Source of the DNA: Rhodoferax sp.
Lineage (GTDB): Bacteria; Pseudomonadota; Gammaproteobacteria; Burkholderiales; Burkholderiaceae_C
Length of the DNA stretch: 64,000 bases
Assembly: GCF_030653815.1 (NCBI RefSeq)
Contig: NZ_JAURYQ010000016.1
Location: 1-64,000, forward strand
Direction: 5' to 3'
Each line of letters opens with the position of its first letter. Position 1 is the stretch's first letter. The translations under genes and the position numbers were made by a program. Below are positions 55,592-64,000 of this stretch, piece after piece. The notes beneath the pieces were generated by a model. That model searched no databases. It saw nothing but the letters and a program-made list of their open reading frames with translations, and was not told where the DNA came from.

Positions 55592-56785
55592 CTAGCCCGC
55601 GGCGCGCTTTTGCAGAATCTCGAAGGCGGGCAGGGTTTTGCCTTCGAGCACTTCCAGAAAAGCGCCGCCACCGGTGCTGATGTAACCGATGTCTTTCTCG
55701 ATGCCGTACTTGGCAATGGCCGCGAGCGTGTCGCCGCCACCGGCAATGCTGAACGCCGCTGACTCGGCAATGGCGTGGGCGATGACCTTGGTGCCGTTCT
55801 CAAAAGCGGCAAACTCGAACACGCCCACCGGGCCGTTCCAGACAATGGTGCCGGCCTTCTTGAGCTGCTCGGCCAGCTTGGCCGCGGTGACCGGGCCAAT
55901 GTCCAGAATCAGGTCATCTTCGGCCACGTCCGTGGCGGCCTTGACGGTGGCCACCGCATCGGCGGCAAAGGTTTTGGCGGTGACCACATCGGTCGGGATA
56001 GGCACCTCGGCGCCGCGTGCCTTCATGGCCTCAATCACGGCTTTGGCATCGCCCACCAGGCTGGGCTCGGCCAGGCTTTTGCCAATGCTCAGACCGGAGG
56101 CCAGCATGAAGGTGTTGGCGATGCCGCCGCCCACAATGAGCTGGTCGACGTTTTTGGCGAGCGCCTGCAAAATAGTGAGCTTGCTCGACACCTTGGAGCC
56201 AGCGACGATGGCCACCAGCGGGCGCTTGGGGTTGGCCAGGGCTTGGTTGATGGCATCGATCTCGGCGGCCAGCAGGGGACCGGCGCAGGCAATGGGGGCA
56301 AACTGGGCAATGCCGTAGGTCGTGCCTTCGGCGCGGTGCGCGGTGCCAAAGGCGTCGTGCACAAAGACATCGCACAGGGCGGCGAGTTTTTTGGCCAGCT
56401 CGGGCGCGTTTTTCTTTTCGCCGACGTTGACGCGGCAGTTTTCCAGCAGCACGATCTGGCCCGGCTTGACGTCGACACCATCGACCCAGTTGGCCACCAG
56501 CGGCACCTCGCGACCCAGCAGTTCGCCGAGCCGCTTGGCCACCGGCGCCAGCGAGTCTTCGGGCTTGAAGGCGCCCTCGGTCGGGCGGCCCAGGTGGCTG
56601 GTCACCATGACGGCGGCACCGGCATCGAGTGCCATCTGAATGCAGGGCACGCTGGCGCGGATGCGGGTGTCTTCGGTGATGTTGCCGGCATCGTCCTGCG
56701 GCACGTTGAGGTCGGCGCGGATAAACACCCGCTTGCCCGTGGCAAAACCGCTGGCAATCACATCGGCAAAACGTAAAACTTTCAT
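55592..56785 (-). CDS. pgk: Phosphoglycerate kinase
   Basis: Phosphorylates 3-phosphoglycerate in the Calvin cycle and glycolysis, 397 residues, the family's normal length. [14 protein letters not shown] near residue 17, [11 protein letters not shown] near 59, [16 protein letters not shown] near 200, and the C-terminal [13 protein letters not shown] and [13 protein letters not shown]. The ATG at 56785 begins the family region; the frame is open for 28 codons upstream without homology. Confidence 0.96.
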   Translation of the reverse strand: MKVLRFADVIASGFATGKRVFIRADLNVPQDDAGNITEDTRIRASVPCIQMALDAGAAVMVTSHLGRPTEGAFKPEDSLAPVAKRLGELLGREVPLVANWVDGVDVKPGQIVLLENCRVNVGEKKNAPELAKKLAALCDVFVHDAFGTAHRAEGTTYGIAQFAPIACAGPLLAAEIDAINQALANPKRPLVAIVAGSKVSSKLTILQALAKNVDQLIVGGGIANTFMLASGLSIGKSLAEPSLVGDAKAVIEAMKARGAEVPIPTDVVTAKTFAADAVATVKAATDVAEDDLILDIGPVTAAKLAEQLKKAGTIVWNGPVGVFEFAAFENGTKVIAHAIAESAAFSIAGGGDTLAAIAKYGIEKDIGYISTGGGAFLEVLEGKTLPAFEILQKRAAG

Positions 56786-56828
56786 GGTGACTTCACTCCT
56801 TGTTAAGTCGCTATTTTCAATCCAAAAA

Positions 56829-57515
56829 TCAAAGGGGGCCTGATGCCGGCAAGAATGAAAAATCGGCAATCACCCGGTCGGGTGCACAGGCTTCAATGGG
56901 CTGGCCCATGTTGTAGCCGTAGGGCAGTAACCACACTGCCACACCCGCGTTGCGCGCGGTGGCGGCGTCGATGCTGGAGTCGCCGACAAACAGGGTGCGC
57001 TCGCGGGCCACGCCAAATTTTTCCAGGCAGTGCACCACGCCCACCGGGTCCGGCTTTTTGGTGACAAAGCTGTCGCCACTGACCACCTCATCAAACAAGG
57101 GCCAAAGTTGGTGTGCATCCAGCACCACCCGGGTGTAGCGGCTTTCCTTGTTGGTCACCACCGCCAGCTTGACACCCTGCGCGCGCAAACTGTGCAGGGT
57201 CTCGCGCACCTGCGGGTACAGGTGGCTACGGCTGCCGCAGCGCTGCTGGTAAAAACCGTCGTAGACCGGCACCATGGTTTGCAGCAACTCGCTGGCGCGC
57301 ACCGCCTCTACCGTCATGCCGCTGCGGTCAGCAACAGCCTGCACCAGCAGCGTCAGGGTGCCGTGGCCAATCCAGTCGTTGACTTGCTGCTGCGTCACCA
57401 GCGACAGCTTGAAATGGCCCAGGGTGTCGTTGACCGCGTCCATGATCTCGGGCGCGGTCTCCACCAGCGTGCCGTCCAGGTCAAACAGCATGAGGTCGTA
57501 GGGGCGGTTCGTCAT
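56829..57515 (-). CDS. cbbZ: Phosphoglycolate phosphatase
   Basis: HAD-family phosphatase removing 2-phosphoglycolate made by the oxygenase side reaction of RuBisCO, 228 residues. Motif [18 protein letters not shown] near residue 7, motif II VVTNKE near 119, and motifs III-IV with KKPDPVG near 154 and [16 protein letters not shown] near 177. Lies 12 bases after cbbT. Confidence 0.93.
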   Translation of the reverse strand: MTNRPYDLMLFDLDGTLVETAPEIMDAVNDTLGHFKLSLVTQQQVNDWIGHGTLTLLVQAVADRSGMTVEAVRASELLQTMVPVYDGFYQQRCGSRSHLYPQVRETLHSLRAQGVKLAVVTNKESRYTRVVLDAHQLWPLFDEVVSGDSFVTKKPDPVGVVHCLEKFGVARERTLFVGDSSIDAATARNAGVAVWLLPYGYNMGQPIEACAPDRVIADFSFLPASGPL

Positions 57516-57527
57516 CGGGCGCGGTCC

Positions 57528-59597
<2,070 letters not shown>

Positions 59598-59627
59598 GAT
59601 TTTTTATTCAGTTGGGGACAGAGCTGA

Positions 59628-60503
59628 TTATTGTGATTTCTTCTGCCGCTCCATCATGCGCCAGACGAAGGGCGTGAAGATGAGTTGCATGGCCAGCTCC
59701 ATTTTGCCGCCGGGCACCACGATGGTGTTGGCACGGCTCATGAAACTGTCGTTGATCATGTTGCGCAGGTACTGGAAATCGATGCCCTTGGGGTTGGCAA
59801 AACGGATCACCACCATGCTCTCGTCGGCACTCGGGATGTCACGCGCAATGAACGGGTTGCTGGTATCGACCATCGGCACGCGCTGGAAGTTGACATGGGT
59901 GTGCATGAACTGCGGGCAGATGTAGTTCACATAGTCGGGCATGCGGCGCAGGATGGTGTCGGTGACGGCTTCGGTACTGTAGCCGCGCTGCTTTTTGTCG
60001 CGGTAAAGCTTCTGGATCCACTCCAGGTTGATCACTGGCACCACACCAATCAGCAGGTCGGGGTGCTGGGCGATGTTGACCTCGGGGGTCACCACGGCGC
60101 CATGCAGGCCCTCATAAAACAGCAGGTCGGTCTTGGCCGGCACGTCTTCCCAGGGCGTGAAGGTGCCGGGATCCTGCTTGTAAGGCGCAGCTTCGTCATG
60201 GTCATGCAGGTACTTGCGGCGCTTGCCGGTGCCAGTGGTGGCGTAATCGCGAAACAGCGCTTCCAGCTCGGCGAACAGGTTGTTTTCAGGGCCAAAGTGG
60301 CTGAAGTTCTTGTTGCCGGCGGCCTCGGCTTCGGCCGCCTTGAGCTTCATGGCCTTGCGGTCATAGCGGTGAAAGCTGTCACCTTCGATCACCGCCGCAC
60401 TGATGCTCTCACGGCGAAAAATGTTCTCGAAGGTGCGGGTCACCGAGGTGGTGCCGGCACCGCTGGAGCCGGTGATGGCAATGATGGGGTGGCGAATGGA
60501 CAT
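59628..60503 (-). CDS. cbbP: Phosphoribulokinase
   Basis: Makes ribulose-1,5-bisphosphate from ribulose-5-phosphate and ATP, 291 residues, the proteobacterial octameric form. P-loop ITGSSGAGTTSVTRTF near residue 10, DSFHRYDR near 42 with the catalytic Asp, and LLFYEGLHGA near 131. It implies that a RuBisCO exists elsewhere in the genome, since none is in this window. Confidence 0.96.
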   Translation of the reverse strand: MSIRHPIIAITGSSGAGTTSVTRTFENIFRRESISAAVIEGDSFHRYDRKAMKLKAAEAEAAGNKNFSHFGPENNLFAELEALFRDYATTGTGKRRKYLHDHDEAAPYKQDPGTFTPWEDVPAKTDLLFYEGLHGAVVTPEVNIAQHPDLLIGVVPVINLEWIQKLYRDKKQRGYSTEAVTDTILRRMPDYVNYICPQFMHTHVNFQRVPMVDTSNPFIARDIPSADESMVVIRFANPKGIDFQYLRNMINDSFMSRANTIVVPGGKMELAMQLIFTPFVWRMMERQKKSQ

Positions 60504-60528
60504 GGCTTAAGTCTCCTAATGATAAAAA

Positions 60529-61632
60529 TCAGTCTCTGAACAGGCTGCGTTCGGCAAATAGCGGGTTGGTCAGCTCCACTTGCACCGGTTCACGGTGATA
60601 GCGCTCGATACGCTCGACCTCGTTTTTGGAGCCAAAGACAAAGCCAATGCGCTGGTGCAGACTGGTGGGCTGCACGTTCATCATGGCTTGTTCACCGGTG
60701 GAGGCACGCCCCCCAGCCTGCTCCATGATCATGCCCACCGGGTTGGCCTCGTACAGCAGGCGCAAACGGCCGGGCTTGGACGGGTCCTTGGTGTCGCGCG
60801 GGTACATGAAGACGCCGCCGCGCATCAGAATGCGGTGCGCCTCGGCCACCATGCTGGCAATCCAGCGCATGTTGAAGTCCTTGCCGCGCACACCCGTTTT
60901 GCCTGCCAGGCACTCGTCCACATACCGCTTGACGGGGGCTTCCCAGAAGCGCGCATTCGAGGCATTGATGGCGAACTCCTGGGTGTCCTCCGGAATTTTC
61001 ATCAAGGGGTGGGTCAGCATGAACTCACCCAGCGTCGGGTCCAGCGTAAAGCCATTGACACCGTCGCCCACGGTCAGCACCAGCATGGTGGTGGGGCCAT
61101 ACAGGGCGTAGCCGGCAGCGAGCTGTTTGGCGCCCGGCTGAAAAAAGTCGGCATCGACCACATCACGACCCGAGTCGATCACATCTTGCGGCGCCCGCAA
61201 AATGCTGAAAATACTGCCCACCGACACGTTCACGTCGATATTGCTGGAGCCGTCCAGCGGGTCGAACACGATCAGGTACTTGCCGCGCGGGAACTGCGTC
61301 GGGATTTGGTAGGGCAAGTCCATTTCTTCAGACGCCATGCCGGCCAGGTTGCCAGCCCATTCGGTGCGCCGCATGAAGACTTCGTTGGACAGCACGTCCA
61401 GTTTTTTCTGGGTTTCGCCCTGCACATTGACCGAACCGCCCTCTTCTGCTGCGAAATTGCCGGTCATGCCGGCCAGTTCACCGTAGGCGACCGCTTTGGC
61501 AATGCCCTTGCAGGCCAGCGCGACATCCAGGATAAGGGCGTTGAAATCGCCGCTGGCCGAGGGGAAACGGCGGCGCTCCTCAATCAGGAACTGCGTCAGG
61601 GTCGCGCGGTTGGAACGGATGGTCAAAGGCAT
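60529..61632 (-). CDS. cbbF: Fructose-1,6-bisphosphatase, class I
   Basis: Hydrolyses fructose and possibly sedoheptulose bisphosphate, 367 residues. Metal-site motif [20 protein letters not shown] near residue 125 and the later [13 protein letters not shown] near 275. It lies 25 bases upstream of the cbbP start on the same strand. Confidence 0.96.
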   Translation of the reverse strand: MPLTIRSNRATLTQFLIEERRRFPSASGDFNALILDVALACKGIAKAVAYGELAGMTGNFAAEEGGSVNVQGETQKKLDVLSNEVFMRRTEWAGNLAGMASEEMDLPYQIPTQFPRGKYLIVFDPLDGSSNIDVNVSVGSIFSILRAPQDVIDSGRDVVDADFFQPGAKQLAAGYALYGPTTMLVLTVGDGVNGFTLDPTLGEFMLTHPLMKIPEDTQEFAINASNARFWEAPVKRYVDECLAGKTGVRGKDFNMRWIASMVAEAHRILMRGGVFMYPRDTKDPSKPGRLRLLYEANPVGMIMEQAGGRASTGEQAMMNVQPTSLHQRIGFVFGSKNEVERIERYHREPVQVELTNPLFAERSLFRD

Positions 61633-61657
61633 GGGTGTCTCCTGTTTATTTAAATTT

Positions 61658-62356
61658 TTAGCCCGGATGGGCGGCGCGGCGTAGCGCCTGCATCACGCCC
61701 TTGTAGCCGCCGCCAGCATCGGGCACGCCAAACACGGCACTCCCCGCCACGCAGGTGTCGGCGCCGGCGGCCACGATCTCGGCAATGTTGTCGGTCTTGA
61801 CGCCGCCATCGACCTCGAGCCAGATCGGCTGGCCACCCGCGGCCACATGGGCGTCGATTTTTGCGCGCACCAGGCGCAACTTGGCCAGCGTGGACGGAAT
61901 GAACTTCTGGCCACCAAAACCGGGGTTGACGCTCATCAGCAAAATCATGTCAAGCTTGTCCATGACGTGGTCCAGCACCGACACCGGGGTGGCCGGGTTG
62001 AGCACCAGGCCGGCTTTGCAGCCAAGTTCACGAATCATCGACAGGCTGCGGTCCACATGCTTGGAGGCCTCGGGGTGAAAGGTGATGATGTTGGCACCGG
62101 CCTTGGCAAACAGCGGGATGATGGCATCGACCGGCTCGACCATCAAATGCACGTCGATCGGGATGCTCACATGCGGGCGAATGGCCTCACACACCAGTGG
62201 CCCGATGGTCAGGTTGGGCACGTAGTGGTTGTCCATCACGTCAAAGTGCACCAGGTCACAACCGGCGGCCTCGATGGCGCGCACTTCTTCGCCCAGACGG
62301 GCAAAGTCAGCCGACAAAATGCTGGGGGCCAAACGCAAAACGGGGGAGCTGCTCAT
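61658..62356 (-). CDS. cbbE: Ribulose-phosphate 3-epimerase
   Basis: Interconverts xylulose- and ribulose-5-phosphate, 232 residues. [18 protein letters not shown] near residue 6, [17 protein letters not shown] near 36, [15 protein letters not shown] near 144 and the C-terminal [10 protein letters not shown] near 179. Second gene of the cbb operon. Confidence 0.96.
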   Translation of the reverse strand: MSSSPVLRLAPSILSADFARLGEEVRAIEAAGCDLVHFDVMDNHYVPNLTIGPLVCEAIRPHVSIPIDVHLMVEPVDAIIPLFAKAGANIITFHPEASKHVDRSLSMIRELGCKAGLVLNPATPVSVLDHVMDKLDMILLMSVNPGFGGQKFIPSTLAKLRLVRAKIDAHVAAGGQPIWLEVDGGVKTDNIAEIVAAGADTCVAGSAVFGVPDAGGGYKGVMQALRRAAHPG

Positions 62357-62412
62357 GGGAAGGCTTTCTGTAAAGTTTGAAATTCTTGAGGGTAATGCAG
62401 TTCAGCGCCGCT

Positions 62413-63153
62413 TTACCTGAAATAAGCGCTGTGCCACTGGCGCAATTGCACCAGATTGACCTGACTCAAGTCCGGCACCACCTTGAGTGCCCCGGTGAAA
62501 TCATGGTGTGCGGTGAAACTGTTGGGCGTGACGAGGGTGGCCAGCCCGGCAGCCGTGGCGGCACGCAGGCCGTTGTTCGAGTCTTCAAACGCCAGGCACT
62601 GCGCAGGGGGCAGTTGCAAGGCCGTCAACATCTGCAAATACACCTGCGGGTGTGGTTTTTTGATGGGCGCTGTCGAGGCATCGCCAATGGCCGAGAAATT
62701 CATGCGCCAGTCAGAGCCGATGGCATGGCGCAACAGCGCGGCAATGTTGACCGGCGAAGTGGTGGTGGCAATGGCCAGTTGCAGGCCCGCGCCAAGCGCC
62801 TCGTCCATCAGCCTGAGCACCCCGGGGCGCAGGCTCACCTCACCGCTGTTGACAGCGTGTTCGTAAGCCGCCGTCTTGAGTTCATGGATGCGGCCGATCC
62901 GGTCGTTCAGGGCTTGGGCGTTGAGCGCCTTGACATCCGGATTCACCTGTTTCCAGTAGTGCAGGATGCGTTCCTTGCCACCCGAAATATTGAGCAGCTC
63001 GGTATACAGGGCTTCGTCCCAGACCCAGTCCAGGCCCATTTCTTTAAAAGCATGGTTGAAGGCCGCCATGTGCGCCCGTTCGGTGTCGGCCAGGGTGCCG
63101 TCCACATCAAAGATGAGGGCTTGCAAGCGCTTGGCGGTCGACGACTGGGACAT
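62413..63153 (-). CDS. cbbY: CbbY, HAD-family sugar bisphosphate phosphatase
   Basis: Known CbbY proteins remove xylulose-1,5-bisphosphate, a RuBisCO inhibitor made by misfire. 246 residues. Motif I LIFDVDGTLADTERAH near residue 13, cap region with LLNISGGKERILHYW, motif III KKPHPQVY near 168 and FEDSNNGLRAATAAG near 187. First gene of the cbb operon and divergent from cbbR. Confidence 0.9.
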   Translation of the reverse strand: MSQSSTAKRLQALIFDVDGTLADTERAHMAAFNHAFKEMGLDWVWDEALYTELLNISGGKERILHYWKQVNPDVKALNAQALNDRIGRIHELKTAAYEHAVNSGEVSLRPGVLRLMDEALGAGLQLAIATTTSPVNIAALLRHAIGSDWRMNFSAIGDASTAPIKKPHPQVYLQMLTALQLPPAQCLAFEDSNNGLRAATAAGLATLVTPNSFTAHHDFTGALKVVPDLSQVNLVQLRQWHSAYFR

Positions 63154-63242
63154 GAGGGGCTTTCCTTGGGTTTGCTTGTATTGGCCACTTTTGCGGCATG
63201 GATTTACTTTAATCGCCCAAACCCATAAACTCTAATCACGTT

Positions 63243-63273
63243 TTATTCAATAATCATCAGCATGAACTGATGA
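63243..63273. promoter_or_regulatory. Palindromes in the cbbY/cbbR divergent gap
   Basis: TCATCAG and CTGATGA (63254-63260, 63267-63273) are perfect 7-base inverted arms around 6 bases, directly preceded by the near-palindrome TTATTCAATAA. They lie 17-47 bases before cbbR. A LysR-type regulator site is the likely role. Confidence 0.6.
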
Positions 63274-63289
63274 AAGGATGAAGACCCCA

Positions 63290-64000
63290 ATGCGCCCCTA
63301 CACCTTCAAGCAGATCCAGACCTTTTTGGAGGTGGCGCGCCAGCGTTCGGTTTCCAAAGCCGCCGAGCGCCTGTTTGTCACCCAGCCTGCGGTGTCGATG
63401 CAGATCCGCCAACTTGAGGACGCCTTTGGTTTGGCGCTGATCGAGCCGACCGGGCGCAACATCCGGCTCACCCACGCCGGCGAGATTTTTTTGACCCACG
63501 CCACCGCGGCCATGCGTCAGTTCAAGGACCTCGAAGACCAGATGGCCGAGCATGTCGGCCTGAAGCAGGGCCGCATTGACCTGGCCGTGGTCAGCACGGC
63601 CAAATATTTTGTGCCCATGCTGCTGGTGCGCTTTAACCAACTCAATCCCGGCATTCATGTGCAACTGAGCATTGACAACCGTGAAAACGTGTTGGGCCTG
63701 CTGGCGCGCAGCGAGGCCGACCTGGTCATCATGGGCCGTGCGCCCAGCCACCTCGAATGCCAGGCCAAGGCCTTTGCCACCAACCCGCTGGCCATGGTGG
63801 CGCCGCCAAATCACCCGCTGGTGCGACGCAAGAACCTGCCATTCAGCGCCCTGGCCGACTACAAATTTGTGGTGCGTGAGGAGGGCTCCGGCACGCGCGC
63901 CGCCATGCAGCGGCTGTTCGAGGAAAACATGACGCCTTTGAAAATGGTGATGGCCATGCCCAGCAACGAAACCATCAAACAGGCGGTGATGGCCGGCATG
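63290..64000 (+). CDS. cbbR: CbbR, LysR-family regulator of the cbb operon (3' end cut by the window)
   Basis: Activator of Calvin-cycle genes, probably sensing a metabolite such as RuBP or NADPH. 237 codons are present and the frame stays open at the end. HTH near residues 3-62 (YTFKQIQTFLEVARQRSVSK, AAERLFVTQPAVSMQIRQLE), then the effector domain. AGGA lies 11 bases before the ATG at 63290; an ATG at 63278 would add four residues. Divergent from cbbY. Confidence 0.9.
   Translation, partial: MRPYTFKQIQTFLEVARQRSVSKAAERLFVTQPAVSMQIRQLEDAFGLALIEPTGRNIRLTHAGEIFLTHATAAMRQFKDLEDQMAEHVGLKQGRIDLAVVSTAKYFVPMLLVRFNQLNPGIHVQLSIDNRENVLGLLARSEADLVIMGRAPSHLECQAKAFATNPLAMVAPPNHPLVRRKNLPFSALADYKFVVREEGSGTRAAMQRLFEENMTPLKMVMAMPSNETIKQAVMAGM

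Overview
The window reads as chromosome from a betaproteobacterium of the Comamonadaceae type (Rhodoferax/Polaromonas-like). The basis is gene family make-up: TRAP and TTT solute receptors, a cbb Calvin-cycle operon with a divergent cbbR, and a high G+C content. This placement is inference, since no rRNA or other marker gene is present. I saw no tRNA, rRNA, CRISPR array, intact insertion sequence or phage gene.

1-8959 (+): a TRAP receptor gene, a terminator, an enolase-superfamily acid-sugar dehydratase, then an ABC sugar importer (receptor, double ATPase, two permeases) with an SMP-30-type lactonase and a beta-hydroxyacid dehydrogenase.

9024-35026: a catabolic island for sugar acids. It holds three complete TRAP systems (9090-11956 +, 15476-18524 -, 24095-26958 +), one TTT system (tctC-tctB-tctA, -), a GarD/UxaA-type dehydratase, a second enolase-superfamily dehydratase, two LDH2-family dehydrogenases, four intact SDR genes, a PdxA2 plus four-carbon acid-sugar kinase pair, an FAH-family hydrolase and one FadR-type GntR regulator. 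Four near-identical palindromes (consensus AATTGGTAAGGCCAATT) sit in front of four transcription units, one of them the GntR gene's own, and make the island look like one regulon. The third TRAP module is flanked by truncated SDR and kinase genes, the scars of an insertion or deletion.

33848-38833: a pentonate operon (pentonate dehydratase, DapA-type 2-keto-3-deoxypentonate dehydratase, XylX-type FAH dehydratase; -) with a divergent LysR regulator and a palindromic operator. Both dehydratases would give alpha-ketoglutaric semialdehyde. A broken Doc toxin gene follows.

39228-53037 (-): a run of 13 closely spaced genes: ABC importer of the CUT1 class with a Tat-type receptor, three-subunit molybdenum hydroxylase, beta-hydroxyacid dehydrogenase, CoxG-like protein, L-serine dehydratase, M20 amidohydrolase, XdhC and a MobA-like cytidylyltransferase. 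Next to it are a NIPSNAP gene and a TetR regulator. Two related palindromes lie before the ABC receptor gene and before tetR. I know of no described pathway with this gene set, and it is the best candidate here for an undescribed catabolic system.

54439-64000: Calvin-cycle operon cbbY-cbbE-cbbF-cbbP-cbbT-cbbZ-pgk-cbbA (-) with divergent cbbR (+, cut by the window end). RuBisCO and GAPDH genes are not in the window.
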